A stretch of DNA of 64,000 nucleotides from Cristatella mucedo (GCA_009760855.2 WPIO01000005.1:6350001-6414000), one strand, 5' to 3'. Positions 1-12,435 are shown, counted from the stretch's first letter. Made by a program: numbers and translations. Notes: generated from the sequence alone by a model not told the origin.

Positions 1-117
1 AAATCTGTATTCCCTTAACGAGTACATATATGAGCTGGCTGACTCACCACAGATGGGGAGTGCATCTGTGGCTGGCCACATCCTTATATCAATGGCCAGG
101 TGCTGAACCGATTCAAT

Positions 118-148
118 TGCCCAACCACCTGCTGCAGGTGGTTGGGCA
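118..148. repeat. 15-bp palindrome
   Basis: TGCCCAACCACCTGC, one base, then GCAGGTGGTTGGGCA: perfect 15-bp arms. Includes E-box-like CAGGTG/CACCTG on both sides. No neighbouring gene explains it. Confidence 0.85.
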
Positions 149-319
149 TACATTAGTGACCGATGCTGCTGCACTAATTGCAATAGCAGAAGCAGCAGGC
201 TCACACAACACAACGACTGAGCTGACTGGGTCAGCAGCTACTTGGCAGCAGAGGGTGTCCGAAAAATGGCATGCACAAATGGACAGCAAGGCGGCAGGTG
301 GCTGCCAGTGAATTACCAG

Positions 320-395
320 CCGCCAAGTACGCTAGGGCTCCTCCCTCGCTATACAAAAGGCTGTTAAATCAGCTAGCATTTTTGAGTGCTCTTAA
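320..395 (+). mobile_element. SINE-2 tail next to GA microsatellite
   Basis: CGCTATACAAAAGGCTGTTA, AATCAGCTAGC. The GA tract begins within 25 bases of its end, so the microsatellite may have grown from the SINE tail. Confidence 0.5.
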
Positions 396-396
396 T

Positions 397-622
<226 letters not shown>

Positions 623-855
623 GAAGGGGAGGGCAAGACACAAGCAGAACAAGGTATCATGACGAAGATTAATTGTTGAACTTGGTACGAGTAGGCCAAG
701 CCAGATTAGGAATACACTCCTTGCCTGCACGGACAGGACTGCACTCACAGTTTAAGAGTACGGTATCTGCTCTATGCTCTGAGTTAGCCTTCACTGCACT
801 GGTTGAACAGCATGGCAAGAGAGAGCGAACAGAAGCAAAGCCCGCATTAAGTCAC

Positions 856-951
856 CTTGCTCAGCCAGCCATAGCCCTGAGGCTAGGCGCTCTCTGGATT
901 CACATCAGTCGGGAAGGTTCCCAACGCATTTCTCTCGCCGTGGCGATAGAC
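856..951 (-). pseudogene. RHG-motif exon of the second acid phosphatase copy, with an in-frame stop
   Basis: 96 nt between an acceptor (TTACAG) and donor (GTGACT), the same length and phase as exon 2 of the intact gene. It reads VYRHGERNALGTFPTDVNPE, then S-A, then TAG at 885-883, then PQGYGWLSK. The TAG sits where the intact copy has TGG (Trp of WPQG), a single G-to-A change. The motif is RHGER instead of RHGDR and the conserved Gln of GQL is Trp. The remaining exons would lie left of the window. It is most likely a decayed duplicate. A sequencing error or polymorphism at one base could mimic this, but the additional substitutions favour relaxed selection. Confidence 0.82.
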
Positions 952-1516
952 CTGTAACCGAATCAATGGTCGCTGTTGTATTCAAGAAATACTCAGAGTC
1001 TCTAACTCAACACCGATATAGATAACACAATACTAATAAGAATAACACCGAAACATCTTTTGAAGCAAATTAACATGGAAAGTAGGGTCAAGATTTTGCC
1101 CGACATTCATGGCAGCTAGCTGAAACGGCAGTCTGCTGAATCAGCCAGTTTATGACTGGTAGTTATTGTTCCCAGATCCTGAATTATAATAGTTAAGATC
1201 GATTATTTCTATGGCCGGGACGGCCTAAAAGCAGTGGCCGTGTAGTACGCTGTCTGTCAGCTTCGCTACCGCAGCTGTCTTTGGCATTTGAGCTGATTTG
1301 AGCTCTAGGCCGCGGAGCCGTCGATGTACGTCATGGCCGATGTTGGGCGCCCGTAATCTGCCGTCGCGGTCAAATAGTCTAGTCGACCCTACTTGTCTGT
1401 GTTAAGGACGATACGGCTTTCCATGTTTAGGTATGGGCACTCTTGGTCGATGCCAAGCTCCGCTGCTGTCGGCATGCTTGAGCTGCACCGAGAATTCACT
1501 AGCTAGCCGCTATACA

Positions 1517-1625
1517 AAGTTCATGTACTCGCATTTCAGAGGTCGCCGGTATTCGTCGCGCATCGGCTGAGACCGGCTGCTTTTCGAGAGCGGCGCTTGC
1601 GGTCACGTGCTGGCCCAGACGAGGA
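1517..1625. repeat. Dispersed repeat, copy 1
   Basis: Shares TACAAAGTTCA, GGTCGCCGGTATTCGTCGCG and CGGCTGAGAC with copies at 53,235 and 56,840. Function and class unknown; no terminal repeats seen. Confidence 0.6.
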
Positions 1626-1660
1626 ATTCGCAAAGCGCGTCTGTAACAGGGCGAAGCCAG

Positions 1661-1807
<147 letters not shown>

Positions 1808-1959
1808 TGCAGCCTTTTCCCGGTGGCTTCTGTGGCTCGGGAAGGCGCCGGCCTCGACAACTTCGTCTGCAGCCTCTGGCCATGTCGCGAAATGCCATCA
1901 CGTGAGCCCTGGGTCGCAGGCTACCAGACTTGTGTGGGCCACTACTTCCGTTGGCCCCT

Positions 1960-3310
1960 TATATTCCTACTAGGTTTCCACCCGTCCAGCGTGATGAGAA
2001 AAATTCGACTCGCTTATGTATCATGCTTCTGTTTCTTTCGCAGCCTCTGTGGTAAGTAATGGTTGATGCGACTGATGAACGGTATGATCTTCGCGAATTC
2101 ACTCTAAACCTGCTTTCTCCTCAGTTTCTCGGGCGTGTATTTTCCAGCGAGATAGCTTTAAACTTTCAGCTTATTTTCTTTCACGATCGTGATTTGTATT
2201 AATTAAAAAATGCACTGGCTGCGAATTTATTTAAAGTACAAAGTTAACTTGCAGTCAATTAACTTAGCTGCTCAACCCAAAACAGCAGTGCAAACGTAAA
2301 GCTCATTTTACGAAAATCTGGTAGCTTTCCAATACGGCAACTCAGCTGGTCCAGGCAGAAGCACCGAAAGCTCGCGGGCTCGTGTCAAAGCTGGGGGGGG
2401 TCGTAATGGGGAGAGCTCAAGCTGCTGAAATGCCACTGTCACACTTTGCGAAAAACCTTTTCAGGTTTGTAGTTCTATAAAGTCCTAGCATTTTAATTGT
2501 CAATTTCAATTACGACTACATATACAGATTAGCAAACTATCTCCCCCTTGTCCACCCCTTTTTTGACATTCATCATTGCTATACCCTCGCTTTGTGACTA
2601 TAGACACACCATAAAGAAATTAATATCAATGTGACACCAGAGACGGACCAACAACCTAGCGAATGAAGAAATCTAGCACATGATAGGAGTTGCTCGCTCG
2701 CGACCCGATTCCACCCAACATACGCCTATTATACGGATCGGCTATTCGTACATCTTAGTAAGGCAGATACAGAGACTAAAATTCCATCATTATTATTTGA
2801 TTTGCATATTTTCAATATTCGACTGAAACAGAGTTAAATTAAAAAAATATTACTCGATCTATGTCACTGCCCTGTCCATTTAAAATGCTGTCTCGTCTTG
2901 ATAAGAACGTAGCCGACTTTCTACGTCTGGTATGCAGCCACCACATAGCAAAAATCTGAAAGCACCCAAAGTCAGTAATACGGTGCCAATTTAGTTTGAT
3001 TGAAGAGAAGCTATCGCACTAAACTACAACAGACACACTAATAAATTTGATAATAAAAATGTAGCATAGAGGCATACAATTCGATCTGTAAACCAAACGC
3101 ATGATAACACGTATTTACATTAATCTTCAGTTCAAAGAGTCGTTTTTAGGCAAGCTAGGTTTCCACCACAATCCGACATCATCAGTATCTGAAAATCGAC
3201 TTAACTGGTGTACAGAGTTTTAATCAAAAGACAATACTCAAAATGCCCATAAGCATCTAAATGTAGGATATTCAACTGATCTAGAACATTGTGCAGCTCT
3301 CGTATGCTAG
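1960..3310. other. Intron sequence of the second acid phosphatase copy, nothing recognised
   Basis: Mostly AT-rich, with a G8 run at 2393. It lies between exon 2 (951) and exon 1 (8115) of the second copy. No repeats or coding signals recognised. Confidence 0.5.
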
Positions 3311-3317
3311 CCTTCTG

Positions 3318-4757
3318 TTGTAGCATTCAACGATCTACTTAGGAATGCAGACATGGGTAGAGTGTCTCTGCTTGTTTTGCTTGATCTTTCGGCAGCTTTT
3401 GACACCATCGATCACAAAGTTCTTCTAGAGCGCCTCTCATCTCGCCTGGGCATCACTGGCACTGCTCTGCAATGGTTCAGATTCTATCTCAGTGGGAGAC
3501 TCCAGAGTATTGACGTGAATGGACAAAGATCATCCGAGGTACCTCTGAAATATGGGGTACCTCAGGGCTCCGTGCTAGGTCCGGTTCTTTTCACGGTTTA
3601 TACTCTCCCTCTTGCTGATGTGATTGCCAAGCACAATCTAGGGTTTCACTTCTATGCGGATGACACCCAGTTGTACCTTTGCTTTGATCCCTCCCAGCCT
3701 TCGAGCACCTCAAATTCTCTAAACTCACTTGCTGCATGCATTGATGACATCCGCACATGGATGGCAGCAAATTTTCTTAAACTAAACGACGACAAAACTA
3801 ACTTACTAGTTATGGGCAAACCCAGTGTGATTCAGAAATTGGAAAGGCTGACGCTCAAAATTGGCTCTGCCAGCATATCTCCTGTCGAATCAGTTCGAAA
3901 TCTAGGTGTCATATTCCCAAGCAACCTCTCGTTAGACGACCATATCAGCTCCACAGTCAAATCTGCCTATTTTCAGCTTCATAATATTGCCAAAATTCGG
4001 GCTTGTTTAGATAAGGATACCACGTCTAAGTTGGTCCAAGCATTCGTGACATCTCGTCTCAACTTCTGCGACTCACTGCTTACTGGCCTACCAGCATGTG
4101 CGATCCGGCGATTGCAGCTGGTGCAAAACTCGGCAGCTAGGCTTGTCTGTCGTGAACGTCGCAGTTGCCACATTACTCCACTTCTCGCCGACCTGCACTG
4201 GCTACCAGTCAAGCAACGGATTGACTTCAAGATTTTGTAGCTCACTTTTAGGTCCCTTCATTCTATGGCTCCAGCCTATCTCTCCGACATACTCCCCCAT
4301 CGGGCCAAGCATCGTACCACCCGCTTTTCGGAATCCAACAGTCTACCAATACCTCGTACAAACCTCAAATCCTTTGGAGACCGTGCATTTAGTTCGTATG
4401 CTCCCAAAGCCTGGAACTCCCTCCCGATCTGCGTCAGAATATCCCCTGACCTGACCACATTTAAAAGGAACCTAAAAACACACCTATTTAGGGCAGCATT
4501 TAGTGGGTCCCTGTGATTCGTCCTTCACGTGCTTATGCGTGATGACACTGTGCATGCTGCCACTAACCACATTTGCATGCTGACCCTGTGAATGTCACCC
4601 CTAACCATGTTATTAATGTTGTTTGTTTTTCAAGCATGATTTTACTTTCCATTTAATTGCATTTCCCTTTGCAGCAAATGTAAAGCGCCTAGAAAGAGAT
4701 TAAGTTCTCTGAGGGCGCTTTATCAAGTACATTATCATTATTATTATTATTATTAGC
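3318..4757 (+). mobile_element. L2-clade LINE, 5'-truncated, nearly intact RT C-terminal half
   Basis: Begins inside the reverse transcriptase just upstream of LLVLLDLSAAFDTIDHK. It shows the catalytic YADD box (FHFYADDTQLYLC), the GVPQGSVLGPVLF block, and the L2-type end with LHWLPVKQRI and PKAWNSLP. The frame is open from 3353 to 4516 except for one TAG at 4238-4240, where the copy at 17-19 kb has TCG. After the stop come about 160 nt of 3' UTR, the hairpin AAAGCGCC...GGCGCTTT, and an ATT-type repeat tail ending near 4757. The 5' truncation is normal for target-primed integration. Confidence 0.93.
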
Positions 4758-4759
4758 AT

Positions 4760-6430
4760 ATATTGGCTTAGAAATTAGCATAGCTCAGGAGACCAATATT
4801 GTGCTTAATTAGCTTTCAAATCAACTGAAAAGACAGGTTGACTCTAATAAGATTGACCAAATTACATTGGAGCTGCAAATTATTTTTCATTTAAATTCAT
4901 CCTTAATCCATATACGTGAGTAACGTCGTACCCAGTATTTAGTTATATGAGCTACTCCCTGCTTAATCTCTTTCAGTACTGCATGTCATAGAGCATGCGT
5001 CCGTATCGTCAGAAAATTCAATAGCAGTGTAAAATTTTGCAATAGGTCTCAAACAATCGTCTCTTAAAAGTCAATGGGTTTTAACGCTAAGGAACAACCA
5101 TCTAAAATTGAATTACCTGAGTGATCCATCATTGTGCGTATTTGCTTAATGTATGTATATAATTTTATGTATATGTATGTATATAAGCCTAACTTAATGC
5201 TTCATTTTATTTACTGGTGTAATCATTTGTGTAAAGACTTTCATAAGCGACCATTGAAGTTCTTTGCAGCCAGATTTGGGGATGAATAATAATAATAACA
5301 ATGCGACGCAGCCCTAAGTTCTCTCCTTTCATCAGCCCGATGCCACTATTTACGTTCAACGAAGGCGATAGGCCATTCGCAACAAGCAGTCACCACCCCT
5401 GGCTTGGTAGATGGAAGCCGAATCCGACACCCACGCGGTCGGGCGGCCTCGCGGCCACTTGCTGCTTGCCCAGGCTGCACGACATCCGCAGGGGCTTGGC
5501 GGGGGTGGTGCCTCTCAGACCCCACTTTACATGGGGCGGCTCCGCCCCCTGTAAAGTGGGGTCTGAGAGGCACCACTGTGCCCAGACCCCGGCGCTCCTC
5601 CAAGCCTGGCTTCGCCTCTCAGTGCGTGTATAAAAATTCGGCCGTTTCCCAAGCGCTCTTTAAGTGACAGAATATATAGGCCTATCGGCTGTGTATACCT
5701 TCGTGTGGATTATATGCACGAACTATACACCCGGGCATTTATTAACTTGCAGCAGGGAAATCTAGAAGCAGTTCAGGTGGCTACATTTGATAAGACTGTG
5801 CTATACCTGTCGAACGACATGAGCCATCCGCCTTGAATAGAATGTAGATTCAGAGAAAGAGGTCTCCGATGCACACCTGTCGCTCGCTTCCTCCTCAACT
5901 ATGCAATAGCATCGTTGCCACTTAGCGTCGGCCTTTGCTCGCAGTGAGGGCCACTCTTGCTCGCATCGTCGCCTGCTCGGCGAGGGCTCACTGGGAGGTC
6001 GTTAGGTTAAAGGGTTAAAGGGCTACGTCTGCCGAAAGGGCGGGGTGGGAGAAATCGACCATGGTCGGCTGCTTTGACAGACGAGTTGCACAGGGCGCCC
6101 CGACTTGCCGAGTGGGCCTAGTAGCCCAGCGGCTGGCGCTGGGTGTCAGCAGTCCTGCCTGCCGCACACCTACCTCACATCTGGCTCACCTGACGTACGC
6201 CTGCTGGCAGTGTGGCTTGGCGTCCTTCACGTTTCTGCTATCCTAAAGTTACCTACGCATATCTTTGGCAACGGGTTTATGGCTGGATGGTTATGAGCGG
6301 TTTGTGACCACGTCGATGACTTGCAATTCCTGCCGAGCTGGTTTGACCCAGCGGTCAAGGTGCTTGCCCTGACCAAGGTCAACGAGAGGTCATTGAGAGG
6401 TCTTGCACCCCTTCCTTTTGTCGCGCGAGT
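4760..6430. other. Intron of the second copy, GC-rich island with hairpin
   Basis: AT-rich to 5,290, then GC-rich from 5,300 to 6,200, holding the 35-bp hairpin at 5,505. No exon of the phosphatase family was found in it, and no other gene. Confidence 0.5.
5505..5576. repeat. Near-perfect 35-bp hairpin
   Basis: Arms 5505-5539 and 5542-5576 are reverse complements over 35 bp with one mismatch, around a CT spacer. The arms start GTGGTGCCTCTCAGACCCCA and end next to GGCGG/CCGCC. No transposon ends or target duplication recognised. No gene is convincing in the surrounding GC-rich 300 bases. Confidence 0.9.
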
Positions 6431-6436
6431 TTCATA

Positions 6437-7180
6437 AGAATAATAATAATAATGCTCTTGATAAAGCACCCTCAGAGAACTCAATCTCTTCCTAGGCGCT
6501 TTACATTTGCTGCAAAGGAAAACGCGTTTGAATGATGAGTAATATCATGCTTGATAAACAACATGAACAACGTGGTTAGGGGTGACATGCACGGGGTCAG
6601 CATGCAAATGTGGTTAGTGGCAGCATGCATAGTGTCAGCACGCATAAGCACATCAAGGACGAATCACAGGGACCCACTAAATGCTGTCCTAAATAGGTGT
6701 GTTTTTAAGTTCCTTTTAAATGTGGTCAGGTCAGGAGATGTTCTGACGCAAGTCGGGAGGGAGTTCCAGGCTTTGGGAGCATGCGAACTAAATGCACGGT
6801 CTCCAAAGGATTTGAGGCGTATACGAGGTATTGGTAAACTGTTGGATTCCTAAAAGCGGTTGGTACGATGCTTGGCCTGGTGGGGGAGTAGATCTGAGAG
6901 ATAGGCTGGAGCTGAAGAATGAAGTGACCTAAAAGTGAGTGACAAAACTTTGAAGTCGATCCGTTGCTTGACTGGTAGCCAGTACAGGTCGACTAGAAGT
7001 AGTGTGATATGGCAACTGCGACGCTCACGGCAGACAAGCCTAGCTGCAGAGTTTTGCACAAGCTGTAATCGCCTGATTTCACATGCCGGTCGGCCAGCAA
7101 GCAGTGAGTTACAGAAGCCAAGTCGGGATGTCACAAATGCATGGACCAACTTAGACGTGGTATCCTTATCTAAACTTTTG
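6437..7180 (-). mobile_element. L2-clade LINE 3' fragment
   Basis: Minus-strand copy read from about 7180 to 6437: RT C-terminus (KLVHAFVTSRLGFCNSLLAG, LVCRERRSCHITLLL), 3' UTR with the TGCATGCTGACCC block, and the 3' hairpin ending in TAATAATAATAAT. The frame is open at 7149-6850 and then broken. It is 5'-truncated at a point homologous to the DKDTTSK segment. Confidence 0.92.
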
Positions 7181-8114
7181 TCCTAAGTCGGCCGTTCTAG
7201 AGGATGCTATACGTGGTTGTAACAGAAACTCGTTCGGAAGGACAGGACATGGAAAGTCGACTGCACGGCAGCTGACGCAACCAGTGTCGTAGACTCGATT
7301 ACGTTTTGGAAAAAGCCTGAGCAAGAGTAACCACGGGTTATAACGGTAAGCGATTCCACGAAGCATTTAAAAGGTAGCAATAGTGAGAATAAATATTTGA
7401 GAGTGACGCCAGCCGCCTGCTGCTGGTATTAGGATTCTGCTCTCGGTAGCCTTAACTTATGGAAGAAAGATTTCATGGATGGCTCACAACTGCATTAGCC
7501 TGTGCTCGAACTAAAGCCTTTGCAAAGTGCAGGGCCGATGAAAGCTGGCTAGGCTGCGAACGCGATCTGGATAGATTACGTTTTGCTTACGTCTGATCAA
7601 AGTTAAAATAAAGATAACAGGTTCTAGCACTATTAATCCCGATCGGTAGCGGAGTCAGGTCAAAGCAGTTTTCCCGCTTTCAAAAGTTCCCGAGACATCA
7701 ATTCTTCGGAATTCGCGAATTCTTTTTAGGCACTACCATCACCCATGGGGCACGAAAGCAGCACAGAAGGAGAACTGTTTTCCGGTACGTAGCACTTTCG
7801 CACCACTAAGTTTGCAGACGTTCCACGCTCGCGAACTGGCCATATTGAAGGCTGACAAGTCTGCAACGGGCCTGCTGCAGCAGGCTCTCACGTCTCTACA
7901 CCTTTGCCGCGCCGTCGTACTAACGGGCTCCGCATGGCTCATACTTAAGCGACAGAATTACTCGGCTTTCTCCGAGGAAATTCAGAAAACCGAATGGTAG
8001 CTCATAGGAGCAGCGCGTAATGCACACCTGTCAGGTGTAGCCAGAGAAGAGAGCCAGCCAGCGATCGATAGCCCGCAGCGGTAGCGATCGATAGCGTCGT
8101 GGCTGGGCGCTTAC

Positions 8115-8195
8115 CAGGTTGACCTGTATGGTCCGGAGCGTGGCTTCGAGCCTGGGAAAACAAGCGAGCAGCAGCACCACTAGGAGCTGGACCAT
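8115..8195 (-). CDS. Signal-peptide exon of a tandem acid phosphatase paralogue
   Basis: 27 codons from ATG, MVQLLVVLLLACFPRL then TIQVNL, with donor GTAAGC right after IQVNL. It is clearly homologous to exon 1 of the intact gene (shared LLVVLL and TIQVNL, same phase, same donor position) and lies in the same orientation about 8.5 kb beyond the last exon of that gene. It is therefore a head-to-tail duplicate. In-frame codons continue upstream of the ATG to a further Met at 8301-8303, so the true start could be earlier. Its next recognisable exon is at 951-856. Confidence 0.72.
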
Positions 8196-8789
8196 TCTCC
8201 GGGCACTGACCGAGATCGACCAACCTGCGGACGCTGCAGAGCGGTGCGGGAGCCCGTAGAAGGACGCCGACCTAACGACGTCACGTGACAGACACGCCCG
8301 CAATAATCGATGGATAGAGGCTGCGTTAGTGATGTGTACAATTTTTAATTTTTATTTAAACATGGGCATTTTAAAATGTCTTAAAGTATGGGTTATGTGC
8401 AGATTTCCGGAGCATTTTAATCTAAAATAACCGGCATTCGCCATTAATCATGTTCAACTCGGCTCAGCTGCAACTAGTTCTTTCCAAGAAGCACGGGTTC
8501 ACACATACCGACCTTTTGGCTATCATCAGTTCCATCGGATACAAAAACGCCCAGGAGAAACTGCGGCAGCGTCTCATGAAGAGGAGGATGGGAAGGACGA
8601 GCAGGAAGAAAATGACGGCACGGGCATTCGGGATCAATTCCAGCTTGCTGACGAGCCGCGTAACGTTGTAGATCAATATTTGGGGTCGAGGAGTTGTAGG
8701 AAATATGTATTGTAGAAGGCAGCATCTCACTTGAATATATCTTTTGATCTTTAAAATATTTAACCTTTATTTAAAAATTCCGGCAATAT

Positions 8790-8945
8790 ATATAAATATA
8801 TAATTCATTTGTATAGCGCCCGAAGGAACTTAATCTCTATTCAAGCGCTTCACATATGCCTCGGGGCTCGAGCCCACGACCTCAGCCGGACCTTGGTCGG
8901 GGCGAGCGCCTTAACCGCTGGATCGAACCAGCTCGGCGGCTTCCG
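8790..8945 (-). mobile_element. tRNA-derived SINE with L2-like tail (SINE-1)
   Basis: Minus strand: a tRNA-like head with A-box-like GCGGTTAAGGCGCTCGCC and B-box-like GTCGTGGGCTCGAGCCCC. It continues into AAGCGCTTGAATAGAGATTA and AGTTCCTTCGGGCGCTATAC, an L2-type 3' hairpin, and an AT-rich end. Length about 155 bp. Best-preserved copy of the family here. Confidence 0.82.
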
Positions 8946-10121
8946 CGAATAAAAGACGAAACACTAGGCGGCGTTCGTCACAGTGGACTCGTGTAGACAC
9001 TTTAGGCAGCCCGACAGACCTCATTCAGGCCTGACCATCATCCTTTGCGGACCTTCACGGAGTTACAAACGTGGTGTGCGGCTTTCACTTCCGTACAGAA
9101 CTAAGCTGCAAGCACAGCGCTCGTTATCGGCGCTAGTCTCATCCGGCGTGCAACGAAATCAGGCGGCGCCCGAACCTTGCATCGCGGCAAATTACCTCCA
9201 GGTGCAGAACCAAAGTACGCAGGTATGCCGACTGTAGCAGAGCATGGCAGTGACGAAGAGCGACCCTACTTTAAGTCCATATTCATAATGTTGACGTCAG
9301 TTTGATGGCAACGGAGGTTTGCAGGCGTTCAACAACGGCCGCGACATACTCTGGCGGCTTCGTGGCCTAGAGATCAGATCAGCTCTAAGAACAAGGCCAA
9401 CCTCAAAGCACAGCTGATTTATCATTCATTACACGACTTCTGCTTTTATGCGGCCTTGGCCATAAATTATCGCATAATCGGCTCCTAGCCGTTACAGTTC
9501 AGGAGCAGTAAATAATGGCTACGTGCCATAATCTGGAAGGCTTAGCACGCCGCCGTTTCAAGCGTTCGCCGACCCGCTTCTGCTTTTTGAATCAGCAGCA
9601 GTGCAAAATGGACCGTGAGAATTTCGGATTACCCACCGAATACGCTGGAATATAACTTGAGCCGCACACAGTAACGTTTCGGAGCCTACAGCGGCGTCGC
9701 GGTGTATTCAGCGGCAAAGTCAGGGTCAGAGGCATTTGTCCTTGCCGCTGCACAAGGTCAGCGTGCTAGCCGCCCCTGAGCCTGGCCCCTTAGTCGGCGG
9801 CGGGACGCTTGGCAGGCGAGACTGAAGGAAGCCAGGTGCTTTTGCCAAGCTGGCTCGTGCTCTCGTCGTTTCTAAGGTGCGGACCCCAAAGCAATTGCCC
9901 TCGCTTTCTGTCATTCACGTAATATGCCTGTCGTGTGTTGTAGCCGATTGCATTACCCGCTAGCACCATTTCAAGGTCATTGTGCTACCGTTTTGGGCTC
10001 GCCGGTTGCGAGATGTACCGCTACGTGGGCTGCGCGACTAAGAACAAAGTCTCGGAGACGCAACAAGGTTTCGTTTCATTAGCAGAATTTTTTGATGTTG
10101 AGAATTTCTAAACCGTAGCCT

Positions 10122-10310
10122 CTAGGACTTTAACACGTTTTCCAATGTTTTGGGTAAGCGCCTTAATTCCCGCATGGTAGCATACACATTTACATCTTCT
10201 CCGACGAAATTCTCGTAGATAGAACGCTCTAAACCGGTGGCGGAACCTGGGGGTGCAACAAGGGGTCCTTTCTTTCCCCTGGAGCTGGTGGGGGTGGTGA
10301 CTTCGGCCAC
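10122..10310 (-). CDS. Unidentified 62-codon open frame
   Basis: Ends SIYENFVGEDVNVYATMREL then RRLPKTLENVLKS and TAG. The second half has a coding-like composition; the first half is Pro/Gly-rich and less convincing. No homologue recognised. Confidence 0.15.
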   Translation of the reverse strand: MAEVTTPTSSRGKKGPLVAPPGSATGLERSIYENFVGEDVNVYATMRELRRLPKTLENVLKS

Positions 10311-10512
10311 TTCCTTAGCCTACACCCCCACATTCAAAAACTACAAAGTTATGTGATGTACTTCCGTTGTACGAGCAACCACCGATTGCGTGTCGAATGA
10401 CCTCTATGACAGCGCTATAATTTTTCACTGGGTCTTGCACCTGGATGAAAATTCTGGCTCGGCCTTTGCTCTAAATTCACCCGACGTCTAATACAAGTGG
10501 AGATTCTTGAAA

Positions 10513-10658
10513 CAAGTGAGCCTGAAAAGCATCTTAAGCCTCTTAACTTAGTTTACTAGCTGACTGCGGGCAAGCGAGCATTTTTAACAGTGCTAAGGCG
10601 AATTGGGTATCGGCAGTAACAAAGTTAAGAGGCTAAAGATGCTTTTCAGGCTCACTTG
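10513..10658. mobile_element. MITE-like inverted repeat
   Basis: Arms 10513-10554 and about 10617-10658 are inverted copies: CAAGTGAGCCTGAAAAGCAT at the left and ATGCTTTTCAGGCTCACTTG at the right, continuing through GCCTCTTAACTT with two or three mismatches. The spacer is about 62 bp. No clear target duplication. Confidence 0.65.
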
Positions 10659-12134
10659 GGATCTTGGCCTAGTTTCTTATTCTGCTCTTAGCTTGGACCT
10701 CTTCATACCAAACAGCCTCGTTAAGACCGGTTAATTCACAACACTGATCAAATTCTGGGGATGACCGGAACACCCCTTAATGAAGTACTTAGATAAAACT
10801 CTGGTTACTTCAAAAGGAAATTATCGTAACTTTCATAGCTTTCTTGTAAAATATCCGAATGCAATCACCATGGAGTTCTCAGGTTTATGTTGTTTTAACT
10901 GCAGCTGGATGGGGTGGGTACTCTGGGGGACGACCTTTAACATCACGACACTACCCTTTTCCGGGCTTCTAATAAGGAGTATGTGGCACGGTGCTAATCA
11001 AGTCCACTATTATTAAGTCCGAGTACTTACATGGTAGCTGTAAAAATTATCAAGAGTACAGATAATTATTTGTAATGGCCCTGATAGCATGCCATACCAC
11101 TGCTATCACAGGGACTTCGCCCAAAATTACGTGCTCACACTTCACGAACCAGGTAATTCGTTTGAGTTCTTATGATTTCCTCGTGATGTCTCTTTCATAT
11201 CGGGAATTAAAATTGGGAGCGTTCGCCTCAGAGGCTCTTCGGCCTCCACATAAATGAGAGGGTTCAATCAATTGAGTTCTAGATTGTTTTTAATTTTACG
11301 GCTCTACTTTAGCAAGCACCATCGTCGAGCGTCCCAATTTTGGACTAATCAAACGCAAACACTAGTCAGATTCCTCATCGGCTGATGGTTCCGAGTCACC
11401 AGTGATCAATATCAACTACCTGCATATGCCGTCAGCTAGTCTGCGCTTCATGCCACCGCTGGTTCACCGTATTCTGCCGGCTCTAGTGCGCTGAAGGTCC
11501 AAATCGGAGTCCCAGAGTTAATGCTTTTAGAAGTTTTCTCAGGTAATTTCTTCTGGTGAGTTGCTTTCTGATCAGCCGACGTTGGTTTTACAATTTTTGA
11601 AGCTCTGATATCTCGCAGTCTCTTAAGTATAAATTCAAGTATTTCACGTTTATTATATTCACAGCTTCTATATCTGCCGCAAATGCATCAGATATAAGCC
11701 GGCCGTAGCTGAACCGAGAAGCCAAATTGCATTTCTATGTGGACTGCACAGTTAAAAAGACTGCATCCTTGCCGCAGGCCAGCAGTGGGGCCTCGCAGAC
11801 TCCGACGACTGTATCCGTGGCACTGTTTGTCTGCGATGACGTCCAGCTGGCAATGCAACTTACGAATCTAGAAAATTTGGAACTATTCGTAGATGGCACA
11901 GTACATGGCGAAGTATTCGCCAATTATTTAAGGACTCCTGACAGTTCCAAACCTCAGTCGCCGATTACGTAAACATCCGGTAGGTGCGGTGTAGCCTCTG
12001 AACTTATTACGTTAGGTAAAAGACGCACCCATCTGCTCTTTGCCGCTCTTCTCCTTAGTTCTCCTTCGAAATATCAAACAGCTTTGATGCGAAACTGCAA
12101 AATGCATCCACATTGCAGGTACAGGTTTTTAAAT

Positions 12135-12275
12135 TATTTGTATTCATTTGTGTTGCGCCTCAAGAGAACTTAATCTCTATTCAGGTACTTTGCAAATGTC
12201 GCGGGGCTCGAGCCCACGACCTCGGTATAGAATAAATTCACCTCGACCTCTGCCGTTAAAAGGCGAGCATCTTCA
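12135..12275 (-). mobile_element. SINE-1 copy
   Basis: Minus strand; B-box-like GTCGTGGGCTCGAGCCCC is identical to the 8.8-kb copy, with the tail AGTACCTGAATAGAGATTAA and GCGCAACACAAATGAATAC. The head has a short insertion and is diverged. Confidence 0.75.
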
Positions 12276-12369
12276 CCACTAGGCCTATCACCCTATCCCA
12301 CTCAGTGTTGAACCATGTGTCCTCTGTGCCCGGCACCTTTACACGGGTAGTGGCGACTTCTGCAAAGGC

Positions 12370-12435
12370 CGTATCGATGTTCTCTGAGGGCGCTACACAA
12401 AAGTATTATTGCGATTTCTATTATTATTATTAGCT
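12370..12435 (+). mobile_element. L2-like tail fragment
   Basis: GTTCTCTGAGGGCGCTACAC, then TATTATTATTATTAGC. Could be the end of an L2 or a SINE-1. Confidence 0.55.

Noticed and set aside
3979-4245. Minus-strand frames opposite L2 RT (also 18132-18398 and 63328-63597)
   Set aside because: Mirror frames of the real plus-strand reverse transcriptase, recurring at each L2 copy.
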